A stretch of DNA of 23,650 nucleotides from Spirogloea muscicola. Lineage: Eukaryota > Streptophyta > Zygnematophyceae > Spirogloeales > Spirogloeaceae. The notes beneath the pieces are model-generated. The model was not told where the DNA came from. It was given only the letters and a program-made list of their open reading frames with translations, and ran no database searches. Made by a program: the position numbers and the translations under genes. The DNA is taken from assembly GCA_009602725.1 (NCBI GenBank), contig WELB01000011.1, forward strand, positions 1,026,218-1,049,867. Direction: 5' to 3'. Below, piece by piece: positions 1-9,703 of the stretch. Numbering within the stretch: position 1 is the stretch's first letter; every line of letters starts with the position of its first letter.

Positions 1-3000
1 GCGGCGCGCTGCTGGCCCTGGCCGCCGCCGCCGCCGGCACCTGCTCGGGTCAGAGCGCTCGCCCGGGCCGCCAGCGCCGCCGTCCTCGCTGCCCGTCGCC
101 GGCGATGCGCTTCCTGAAGCTGCGCAGCGAGTGGGGGAGAGCCTGTGCGCAGACGCGGAGGAGCTGGAGCTCGAGCTGCAGGCCGCCATGGCTCTGCTGA
201 TGGAGCCGCGCGGCGGTGCCTCTGCGGAGGCCCATGGCGGTGGTGCATCCCCGCTCGGGTCGTCGCTGCGTGCGGCACTTCTCCACGCCCAGCGCGTCCA
301 GATGGAGCTCCAAGAGCGCCGCGCGGCTGTCGCTGCGGTGGACGCCTTGGTGCAGCTCAGCAACGAGCTTCAGGTCCGCTGACCGGCCTGTCTGGCCCTT
401 CTGCTCGACTGGAGGCAGTTTGCAGGTTGCGTCCACCTTGCATAGGCAGCCTGGCTCTGCAGCTGGCAGCTCGTTGCTTGCACGGCCGCCTTATCTCGGC
501 TTCGCATCGACGTGACTTGCGCAAGCAACGGTGTAAGTGGGCTTGGCAGGCACGCAGTCCTCTGTCAGTGCAATTCAGCCAGTCACTTTTTAGCTATTGT
601 CCTCAAATCATCTCCCTGGTTGCGGACCTCTCTTTCTGAGCAAAATCCAGGAGCTACTTGTATACTTGCGCTTGCATCGTGCTTGATTCGGATTTGAGCA
701 TATAATGCAGGTGATAGAAGAGTGCATCAAAGCTGGCAAGCTGGTGCAGGCTGCGCATGCTCTCCGCAGCCTTCAGGCGCCGCTCGGCCTGCAGGCTGTA
801 GAGGGCAAGCTTGCAACAGATCAAGCTGCCAAGGAGCCTCCTTATTTCATTCTTGAAACATTTCAGCAGGACTGGGTCGCTCGGCATACACAGGTAAGCT
901 CACACAAAATTAGCAGCTAGGCTTAACAATTTGGAACTCTAGGACTGGGTTCAGGGTGTAGGGCTCGCCTTAAGTACTTATAGTAGTTGACACAGAGAGA
1001 AAGCGTAAGACTTGCCTGGCAACGTTTCTAGTGATTGCTGCTCGGAGTGTACGCTGGAGAGCAAGATTACTCCTATGTAGAGTAGCCTTGGAGCACTTCA
1101 GAGGCTCCAAAGGCATTATACTCTCGCTTCGAGGCATCGTGGTCTTGGACAATGTGACGACTTTTCTTGGGCACTTTCTACCCTTCATACAGTCAGCTGT
1201 TTGATTGCATCTACTGAGCGGCTGCTTGCAGTTGTGCAGCTCAAGTGTAGGCTGGGCGAAGTAGTCTCCCAGAATGTAGTCCTGGACCAGAGGAAATGTG
1301 AGCTTCGGGTCACTTGTCGTCAACCCACAGCCCAAGCATCGCCGACGTACGGGAAAGCACTGGAGAGCTTGCAGGTCATCCTTCTGCATTGAACTTGGCA
1401 ATACTTAGTGATGCATTGGAAGGTCAAAGCACCAGAGCACGTGGAATGCTGCATCAATTTGTCCATCTAGTCAAGGGCTTCATAGGTCATTCAAGCTGGC
1501 CCAAATTCAGACTCTGGGTGCGGCTTGCTGTCTTATTTGAGGCCTCAGGCTCTTGATTTACTGGAAGAGTACTTTGCCAGCCTATCTGAAGATCTCTTTC
1601 AAGCGGTGCTGGTTGCTCTTACCTGTCAAGCTGATGTGGGCTTGGAGGAAGTTCAGCGGTCATCCCCCACCTCTGATGCCATACTTACTTGGCACATCAC
1701 TGATCAAGCAGCGACGGTGAGCTGATCGTATCCACAGCCAGATAGTGGTGCACGTTTCATAATCCTGTGCACTTGTTCCTGCATGTGTGCATAAGCTGAC
1801 CCTCATCAACTGCCCGACACCTTGCAAACAGGCCCATCCAAAACCAACAGAACTCTACTCAAAGTTGCTTGTCTTCATGGGCTTCTTGCTACGTGAGGTG
1901 CTTCAAGGAGATCAGCAACGACTGTGCCAGCTTGGCTGGGCCTTGTGGCCAAGGCTAGCGGATGCTGTCATTGCTGGCTGCTTGAGTAAGGTGCTCATCC
2001 CTGTCCCATGTGTAGGCAGGCTCGTGTTCGTGCAAGGCGTTAATAATATGCTACTTGCTGGAACTAAACGTCTTGTCTGGATGTAGTAGGGGGACAAATT
2101 TCCAGCATGGAAGATGTTGTGAGAGTCCACCTCCTGTCCTGCCCATTGACCTGCAGTTGCTAATAAGGTGATTGGCAGATTGCACAGGCAATCTATGATA
2201 TGAGCTTATAAGATCAAACAGATGGCCTACAGCAACATCTGAAGGCAAGCTTTTGACGTTGAGCTGACAAGCTGACTGCTTGTACTTATGTTGTGGCAGG
2301 CAGTACCAAACGAGACCGCTGAGCTTGTGCAATTCCAGCAGGTGGCAAGTGAGACAAGGAGACTGGAGTCCTCACTAGCCGATATGGGCCTCTTTGATCT
2401 GCTCAAGAGAGACAGTGACAAGGAGCACTTCTCCTGCCGGTTGAGCAATTACGCAGCGGATGTGGACATGCATTTTGCCAGCAAGAGAAGAAGGAAGGTG
2501 CAAGCGAGGGCACAAGCGCTGATCAAGACTCCAGGATTGTACTCGTGCAAGGTACACAAGATGGATGAGGAGATTGAGCAATCTGTGCAGAATGAAGTTT
2601 TATGAGACCTATCACCTGGGCAGTGTCTCATGCACAGATGCTTGTTGAGGTGCGGAATGCAGGACTTGCAAAACTGTGGAGGTATGAAGTGGACAGATGG
2701 CAAGAAAGAATTGCGTGCAGGGCTTCCTCCATTTTTCCAATGGGAAGCATGCGCAGTGTCCATTCCAATCCACGAGCTGGCAGATCTTGTGCGAGAGTCC
2801 CTGGACGAGGCTGTAAAGTCAACCCCCAGGACAGCCATGGAGCTCTACAGAGCTTCGAGGGATGCACTGCTTCTCTTCCAAGCAGTGGCTCCAGCCAAGG
2901 TGGTCACAACTGCCGTGAAGAGAAGCTGTAGCATCATCTGTAGCGCAGATGTCCTGCATTCTTGCTTTCTGGGGCACATGCTTTCATCAAGGAGCCAGTG

Positions 3001-5053
3001 ACCAATAAATAGAGGCTAATGTACACTGTGCTTGGACCAGTTCGACGCAGTCCTGACTTCGGATACCCGGCAAGCAATGGTTTTCCACAATGACTGCCTC
3101 TTCTTGAAGCACTTGACTCTGACTCTTGCTTTTCAGGTGAGCCCAATCATGCAGTCTAACTCTGATAGTCTTGACTAATGGCAAGCAGACAATGATGCTG
3201 ATGTTTGTACACTGTGTAAAAGCTTGCCCAGCATTGAGAGGTAGCTGCTCAGCTTGTCTGTCGTGAAGGTATGAAATGATGGGGTTGACGAACGACGTCA
3301 ATGTGTTGCACCAAGACTCTAGGTCTTACACAAAGACCTACCTACTAAACTAGTGATTGTCCTTGGCTGGCGAGCGAGCAGTATCAGAGATTCTTGCCAC
3401 AGCCGTTACCAGATATTGTGACGTACCTCGACATGGTCCCTCAGTTGAGGCAACTTGCTGAAGAGACACGACTGTCACAAATGGAGCGGCAGAAGCAAAA
3501 ATTAGATCAGGTGCTTTCAGTGATCTGCACTCATAAAGGAATATCTTGAAAGGACTGACAAGTAAGCTCATCTGTCTCAGCATATGCTAAGTCTGTCCTT
3601 GATTCTATGCCCTTATGTGACGAATAAAAGCACTGGTTCTATTCAGGCACTGGAAGGAGCAGATGGCTTTCGATCCACAGACAATGAACGGCATCTAGGC
3701 AATGCCAAGGGGGCCCTGAGGAAGGTACATATGCCAACACGTGCAGCTTGTTCGGACTTGGGAGTCATCGATTGACTGGTTTAAGGTTTTAGTTGAAATC
3801 GTAAACTAGTTTCGCTTGGAGACTTGAATGTTTGAATGGTTGAGCGGTTAACACGACACACCTATGGCTTGGCACTGTCTGCTGGACACTTACCTCCACA
3901 TGTGTGTATGCATTGACGTGGCTTTGCACCAGGCTATCAGCGAGCTTAAAGCCGTTGGAGATGCTTGGAGGCCCGTGCTGGCATGGTCCGTGTACGTGGA
4001 GTCGATGACTGAGCTGATTGACAAGCTTTTTACGCTCTTCATTTTCAATGTACTTAACTTGAGGGACATGGCTGTTGAAGAAACAGTGCAGGTGAGAAAA
4101 CTTTGTTTGAGGTTACCAGCTTTGCAAGAAGGAGAACACACATGTCCATGGTAAGTATGCGCCCTGTTTGATTGATATCATAGAGTGAAGAGACCATAGA
4201 CTTGTTGCTTATTGACATTTGTGGTGCAGTTGAAACGCCTTGCAGATTTGCTGCTGTCAGACTTGGTGCCGCTTTTGTTTCCAAAGGGGGTCAAGCACTC
4301 CACCACTTTGAGGGAGGAGGCTGAGTCCTTGAGTACGAGCCACCCAGGTGCCGCTGATGTATTGGAGGGTTTGCTCTCCTACAGAAAGCTTCGCAGATTG
4401 GCAGGTCTGTGGATATCACTCTTGCTGCCTGAACTCTGTACACATAATGAGCTGAAGAAGCAGTGTTTCGAACTTTCCGTGATTAGCAAGTGTAAACTGT
4501 GCGTCATAGATAGGAGCTTGCTGCACAGGTGTTGTCTTGGATCTGTGAATCCCACAACCCAAGGGTCTATTGCTTTGCCGCCTGCTTTTCCAGATCTGCT
4601 TGATATGTCCCTCTTGTTCATAAGACAAGCTTGGGAGAGTCGGGACCTTCTTGAATGTGGTTTCAGCAGCCAGGAGGTGAGTTAAGTGCTTACTCTTTAG
4701 TATGTGATTTGAAGGTCTTGCATCTCCTCAATGTGCTGCTTGGCACCCTATTCAGGATTGACTGTGTCATCTGTCAGAGATGCTCAGGAGGCTGATACAA
4801 TTGCGAATAAGAGAAGGGAGCCCAAAATGCTTGGTCGTTCAGGCCAGGGATGTGCATTGACAAGACTAGAATTTCTCTCTCTGGTGGCCAAAAGGAGCAC
4901 CAGCAAAGCCAGTTTGAAGGTGGCTTGCTCATGTCGTGCTGTGCACCTCGGATTTTCTCTGATGCTGGACAGGTGCGGAAGTTGATAGAGGCCATATTCT
5001 CTGACACCCCCCTTCGGAAGGATTGCATCATCTATGTGTCAAGACAACCATAG
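1..5053 (+). CDS. ZW10: ZW10 homologue (centromere/kinetochore and Golgi-ER tethering protein), 5' partial
   Basis: ZW10 is a subunit of the Dsl1/NRZ tethering complex for Golgi-to-ER vesicles and of the RZZ kinetochore complex. Fifteen exons can be joined: 1-373, 711-893, 1240-1297, 1375-1460, 1549-1716, 1832-1990, 2300-2551, 2663-2899, 3041-3136, 3382-3510, 3647-3724, 3933-4091, 4230-4404, 4594-4676 and 4973-5053 (stop). They give about 771 residues, the usual ZW10 size. Plant-like blocks in order are: ELYSKLLVFMGFLL; LSKAVPNETAELVQFQQV across an intron; LSNYAADVDMHFASKRRRK; AMVFHNDCLFLKH; LLDMSLLFIRQAWES; and the C-terminal LIEAIFSDTPLRKDCI. Most introns are phase 0. The frame is open to base 1, so the start codon is probably just upstream; the only in-frame ATG early in exon 1 (188) falls inside helical coding sequence. 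The exon 3-4-5 junctions (1297/1375 and 1460/1549) were chosen because they alone keep the frame; the GTCCAT donor at 1461 is weak. Confidence 0.88.
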
Positions 5054-5519
5054 TCAATGCAGCTACCACTGTGGCAAAGAGGGCATGTCTGCAAGTTGCT
5101 GGAAGAGCGACATCAAGGAGAGACTGTGTTTGACCCCAGGCTCATCACTGCTACAGCCTTATTCTTGGCGCCTTTGCCTTTGATGTTTCCCAACACAAGC
5201 AGTGGTGGTGACAGGCGAATGACAAGCCACTTCTGCCTCAAAGATTTGAAGACTTTCCTGTGAGTATGCCAGAGTGCCAAGCTAGCACTTGCGCGATCTC
5301 TATGTTGTCCTCTAGATGTGAGAATAGGCTGGATGTTGTATCGTCTTCTCCATTGTTGCAAGTGCTACTGCTTTTACTATACTGCAGTGTGCAGCATAAT
5401 CAAAGCAGTATAGTAAATTCCAGATTTTCAGTTTTGTATCCTTTGAATAGGCAGTAATTTTGGCCACTAAGGTGAGCATATAATGAGTATCACAATGGAC
5501 GTTCACTCGTGCTGACCAT
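5054..5519. other. Convergent 3' intergenic region between ZW10 and pectinesterase
   Basis: This stretch lies between two converging stop codons and should hold both 3' UTRs. No conserved coding sequence was seen; short open frames here have no splice context or family resemblance. It contains a 13-bp perfect hairpin, listed separately. Confidence 0.6.
5373..5417. repeat. 13-bp perfect inverted repeat (hairpin) in convergent 3' region
   Basis: The arm TTTACTATACTGC at 5373-5385 is the exact reverse complement of GCAGTATAGTAAA at 5405-5417, leaving a 19-nt loop. It sits between the ZW10 and pectinesterase stop codons. It could fold in either 3' UTR. Whether it is a processing signal, a small-RNA precursor or chance cannot be told from sequence. 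Confidence 0.6.
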
Positions 5520-7993
5520 TCATGCTATTTGAACAGGGCCTGGTCTTGTCAAGAATACAGGAGTGCTGAGAGGCTCCTGTACACTCGGCACATGGTATTG
5601 TGGGGCGACTTGGGGTGGAACATTTAGCCTGAAGAATTGGGCATAATCGAGATAATGCGCCACTGCCTTGGTGCTGACGCCCTTGCCTAACACTCGCTGG
5701 CCATGCCCAGCACCCTGCATGCCGCATAGTGGTCCAAGATATTAAAATGTCTTTCATCATCCTGTACACGAGACCGCAGAACAGCTGCAAGTTGCAGAAG
5801 TACACACATCAGAGTGATACAGTATGGAACGTGGTAGCTTGCCTGGTCTAACACTCATGGTGACCATTCTTGTGCGCCATGCTCACCTGCATTGAGCCAG
5901 GCCCAAAGCAATTGCCATCTTCCCAAAAAGTTGGCCGCGTGGGGTCCGTGTTGGTGTTCCACGGCGACCAGCCAGCAGCAGGCACACAGCTATCAATGAA
6001 GCAGCTCGCCAGTATGACACGAGCGTCCTGGCCCCAAGGCCTGCCCAAGAACACCTGCCGGCCTAGGCCGGCCGAATGTGTGCATGTAAACTTGCACTTA
6101 TCAAAAACAAAGCCGCCTTCATCCGTTGGGTCAGCTTCCACATCCCGTCGGTGCGCTGCAAAGCGCGCAAGCTGATTCTGTCAGGCTGATGCCCAAGCCT
6201 CTGTCAGCATGATTTTCTTAACCGAAAACCACATGCAGATACTGTGAGGATCAGAATTCAACTGGATCACAGCTACCTGTGTAGAAGCCTGGTGAGTTGT
6301 TGGCTGTGATGCAGCAGGATACAAAGACAGCATATGCCTGCGGCCCTCCAAATATGAAGTCCACACTGCCTACAATCTCGCATCGTTCATAGTACTGCAA
6401 GGGCAGGAACAGGACACACCAGATGAGGATGGTACTCCTCAAGGTCAAGGAGGTTCTCAATTATTTAAATAGATGCAATTTTGTTGTCTCTTGTATAGTA
6501 TCAAAGAGTGTAATCAATCAACCCCTGAGAATCTCTGAACAGCAAACTGGAGCATTTGCAAGATCAACTGAGCACAAAGTTCAATGTCTTTGTGCCACAG
6601 CAAAGTTGTGGCCAAGACTTTAGTACCACACAAAGCACAAAGCAGCTTGGTCAACATGGTGAGCGCTCACCTGCCTGCCCTGCTTTGCATAGAGTGTGTC
6701 CTGGTATCCCATAAACCTGCAGCCATAGAAGGCTGCTGAGTTGCTCTGCACCCTCACTGCCACAGCCTGCACGCAGGAGGTCGCTAACAAAAAGGCTTAA
6801 ACCCAGCAAGCTATTGGGGGCCAACAGCAGGTCACGAGGCTGCTAGTCTGACCTTGCAGCAGACTGGCAGCAGAGGGCGCTTTGCGGCAGACCTGATTTA
6901 GGCCAGATGCGCCGCCGCAGCGGGGCCCCGCGGAGTTTTCGATTGAGATGTTGACGGCCTCAAACTTCTGCGCATCAATCTGCGCCACGTGAAGCACGCC
7001 CCCATGAACTCGCGCAGCGGTCAGCCAGCTTGGCTCAGCGCGTCCCGCTCATCACCTCAAGGTTGTTCCAGCTTAGGAGCGGGCTGACAAAGGGGCTCAG
7101 CGAGCAGCTCACCAGGAGCGTGCCACAAGTGTACGTGCTGTAGGGCTTCCCGTCCGGCCCGCCGGGCTTGCCATTGAAGGCGTCAAAGGTGATGAGCGTG
7201 TTCTCCGCGCTCTCCCCCTGAAGCAGGACGCGGCCGCCGCTCCCTGGACAGGACAGTCAGGAGGGCGACCGCCAGAGCCCACGAGCCGCCGTCTGGCTGG
7301 CCGAGCGACGGCGGCGGCGGAGCCTTGGCCCCAGTGTAGCAAAGGCAACGTGGGCGCCGCTCGACATGAAGCGGAGGCGCGCCCAAAGGCAAGGCTTTTG
7401 GAGCCGTCGAGCCTACGGCGCTCCGTCGCGCTCACCACGATCACGACGTCCGCCTTGTGAGAGGGTATGAGGACCTGGGCGCCATTGGGCAGCCGCGCCA
7501 CCGAGGGCCGCCGGGCGTCAGCGCAGGGCGCACCCGAAACCCTACCACAAACTTGTAAACCCTAATTTTTAGACACTGAGTCCTGAACTCGAGACCCTGT
7601 GCCGGGCTGTCACCTGCCCGCGGTACACGCTGGGGAGGACGCGGATGACGGCCCGGCCGTGCGGCGGCGCCGCGTCCACAGCGGCCTGGACGGTCCCGAA
7701 GTGCCCGCCGCCGCCCACGACCAGCGTTGCCGCGCCGGGGCCCCACGCATGACTCGACCCAAAAATCGCCGGGACCGGCACCGCCGCCGGCTTTGGCCTC
7801 CGCCGCGACGCGGCTGGCGCGGTGGCGAGGCGGTCAACGTCAAGGAAGCCGCCGCCACCGCCGCCGCCTGCCTCGACCGCCGCCGCCGTCGGCCGTGCAG
7901 CCGGCGGCCAANGCCGTCCGCCGGGCGGCCCGGCGGGGGCTCCTCCGTCCCGCTGCCGGGGAAGCGGGCGCAGCAGGCGAAGAGGCTGGCCAT
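5520..7993 (-). CDS. Pectinesterase (pectin methylesterase), 8 exons
   Basis: Pectinesterases de-esterify methylated homogalacturonan. Exons on the minus strand are 7993-7614, 7474-7436, 7217-7113, 6979-6893, 6766-6671, 6394-6277, 6155-5887 and 5714-5520. All junctions keep phase, most donors being GTGAGC or close. Family motifs in order: HFGTVQAAVDAAPPHGRAVI near the N-terminus; NISIENSAGP; NQ-AVAVRV with the conserved Gln at the exon 4/5 junction; GYQDTLY (Gln and catalytic Asp); GSVDFIFGG (second catalytic Asp); FLGRPWGQDARV (catalytic Arg); and GWSPWN. Length is about 429 residues. The N-terminus is uncertain. ATG 7993 has a good context (GCCGCCATGG) but its frame differs from the catalytic frame, and the unknown base N at 7912 lies between them. 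ATG 8081 is in the catalytic frame but would add an Arg-rich leader. No signal peptide was recognised with either start, as in the intracellular-looking PME31 type of plants. Confidence 0.88.
7557..7565 (+). promoter_or_regulatory. Telo-box-like motif AAACCCTAA
   Basis: AAACCCTAA is the plant telo-box sequence, known in promoters and first introns of translation-related genes. Here it lies inside intron 1 of the pectinesterase gene, and a partial copy (AAACCCTA) lies 19 nt upstream at 7538. Function is not shown. Confidence 0.3.
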
Positions 7994-8065
7994 GGCGGCG
8001 GCGGCGGCGGCGCCGGGGGCGGCGGAATTCGCTCCGCACTTTGCGCCGCTTTGTCGTACGAGCTG

Positions 8066-8115
8066 CACGTGCCGGGGGCATCCCGCCGCGCGGCCGGCAA
8101 ATGTCATGCCACGTG
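8066..8115. promoter_or_regulatory. Two CACGTG (G-box) sites upstream of pectinesterase
   Basis: CACGTG occurs at 8066-8071 and 8110-8115, about 75-120 bp upstream of the preferred pectinesterase start at 7993. G-boxes bind bZIP and bHLH factors in plants. In GC-rich DNA a palindromic hexamer can occur by chance, so the assignment is tentative. If ATG 8081 were the true start, the first site would be coding. Confidence 0.25.
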
Positions 8116-8248
8116 TAATGCACGAGCGCCACCTCACCAGCGGCACGCGCCCGGGCGGAAGCGAGATCTTATCAAGTTGACGGCAGCCCGACGGCGCCGT
8201 CTTCGCAAACGGCGTCTCGGAGCTCCCTCTGCCTTCACCCCGGGCCAC

Positions 8249-8651
8249 TGAAGGCCGGGTTACACCGGGTCGGTCGGCCGCGCGGAGGGGTACGTGTCGC
8301 GCGCTGTATGGAAAGACCGCGTCACGCTGGCGCGGGGCCCGGTCGCACGCCACGGGGGCGCCACATCGGACGCTGACCAGGACGCCTTTCGGGCGCGTTA
8401 AAGGAAGAAACGCGCGCGTTTGCCAAGCTGGCGGCCGGCATCGAGACCTCCTCCCGAGGTGGTCTGACCGCGGCCCCCACCCCACCCGGCCCCGGCACGA
8501 AAAGGACAGCTGGCACCAATTTCTCCGAAAACGCGAGATTCCAAATTCGCATCCGCACGTGCAGGCGGCCTCGGCCTCCGTGGCAGCGACAACCCCTTGA
8601 CCCGGCGGTCAAATCGATAGGGCCGACCGACCCGGTGTAACCCGGCCTTCA
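8249..8651. mobile_element. MITE-like element with 31-bp perfect terminal inverted repeats
   Basis: The 31 bases at 8249-8279 (starting TGAAGGCCGGGTTACACC) are the exact reverse complement of 8621-8651 (ending GTGTAACCCGGCCTTCA). The match stops abruptly at the inner edges. The 403-bp unit encodes no recognisable transposase, so it would be non-autonomous. No clear target-site duplication was seen (left flank GGGCCAC, right flank CTCACCG). That leaves open a deleted flank or an inverted duplication that is not a transposon. It lies upstream of the pectinesterase gene, next to other repeats. Confidence 0.6.
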
Positions 8652-8678
8652 CTCACCGCTATTGCACTCAAGCTCCCT

Positions 8679-8818
8679 CAGACCTTGTCCATTCTTTTGG
8701 GCTGGCCTTTCCCAGCCACCAGTCAATCTGGCCGCGCTTTCTTCTTTATTGCTCAGACCTTGTCCATTCTTTTGGGCTGGCCTTTCCCAGCCACCAGTCA
8801 ATCTGGCCGCGCTTTCTC
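8679..8818. repeat. 75-bp tandem duplication carrying the GGGCTGG hairpin motif
   Basis: Bases 8679-8743 are repeated without change at 8754-8818, an offset of 75 bp. Each copy begins CAGACCTTGTCCATTCTTTT and includes GGGCTGGCCTTTCCCAGCC, a variant of the dispersed hairpin motif found elsewhere in this window. The absence of changes suggests a recent duplication. Confidence 0.85.
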
Positions 8819-8834
8819 TATTGCCGCCATTGCA

Positions 8835-8960
8835 TAGCTGCTTTGTTTCTTTGTGTGCTTGTTTTTCTTAGCGCTTCCCCTGGCCCCCTTCCCGTCCTTT
8901 GTTGATTTCTTTTGGGCTGGCTTTTCCAGCCCCTGTTCTCAATGGGTGAGCACTATCTTC
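8835..8960 (+). repeat. Dispersed ~125-bp repeat, copy A
   Basis: This segment runs from TAGCTGCTTTGTTTCTTTGT through GGGCTGGCTTTTCCAGCCCC to CTCAATGGGTGAGCAC. It is nearly identical to 15240-15364. The core GGGCTGG-CTTTT-CCAGCCC can form a 7-bp stem. No coding function is apparent. Confidence 0.85.
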
Positions 8961-9703
8961 TTACTGCCGCCATTGCGAAGTGGTCTTCCCTCCATTGCCT
9001 GGCACTGCATGTTGATGCCCGTCGACATAGTCGGGCGGATAGCTTAGGCAATTCCAGCGTCCCGCAAGCCATCATTGCATGCTATAGAGTGCGACTATCG
9101 TTGAGTCTGCAGCGACTCAGCCACTCGCGAGTCACCAGCGTGCTGGTCGTGCATTAGCCCAGGCTAGTGGCTTCCGTGGTGGTGGTTTGGCTCCTCAGTA
9201 TAGCTTGTCAGATATGCATGTGCTCACTCGGGGATATCAGTGTCCCCCTTAGCAGCGCATTACCCAGTTAACAGGACACTTGTAAGGCTAGTATTGGCCT
9301 CCCTTTTCAATACCATGCGCACGGCGCGCCTTCTATCTATTGCCCCCAATTCAGTCCTCCTGCAGCTCCTACTCAGAAGTTACCAAGTGTTTATCCTATC
9401 GGGAAAGCATTGCAATGCGCTTTTATGTCCCTTCGGACCTTGTCATCCTTTTCGGGCTGGCTGTTCACAGTCTTCGCCCCCCTTGAGAGAGCCACTTCCT
9501 TGCTTGTTGTCCACCTCAGCTCTCGGTGGGGCGACCAGTCAGTCGCTTCGCAGAAGCAGAAGCTGAAGCAGGGGCAGAAGGGCCTGCAGAAGCAGGTGCG
9601 GAAATACCTCGCCGGCTGCCCACCACACGCGGGCTGCGTGTGGGTTGCAGTGTGCGGGAGGAGGAGGCTTGCTCGCAATCTCTAGCTCCCGGTTGGCGCA
9701 GCC
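8961..9703. other. Intergenic region with degenerate repeat fragments
   Basis: No gene was recognised. A diverged copy of the hairpin repeat lies near 9436-9480 (CCTTTTCGGGCTGGCTGTTC). Near 9206-9240 one frame reads SDMHVLTRGY, resembling fragments at 22873 and 23098. At 9549-9600 there is a GAAGCAG-rich stretch. The right end should hold the 3' UTR of the DUF179 gene. Confidence 0.5.

Noticed and set aside
1291-1510. Apparent double frameshift in ZW10
   Set aside because: The frame changes disappear with ordinary introns 1298-1374 (GTGAGC...TTGCAG, phase 1) and 1461-1548 (GTCCAT...CCTCAG, phase 0), so a pseudogene need not be assumed.
7599-8251. Long overlapping plus-strand frames opposite the pectinesterase exon 1
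   Set aside because: Arg/Gly/Pro low-complexity translations of GCC/CGG-rich DNA on the wrong strand of a supported gene.
7610-8485. 291-residue minus-strand open frame covering the pectinesterase 5' region
   Set aside because: Only its part from ATG 7993 to the N at 7912 may be coding; after 7912 the pectinesterase motif is in another frame, and upstream it runs into the inverted-repeat element.
9549-9600. GAAGCAG-rich stretch as a coding repeat (QKQKLKQGQKGLQKQ)
   Set aside because: Short, confined to one small open frame in repeat-rich intergenic DNA with no splice sites or family resemblance.
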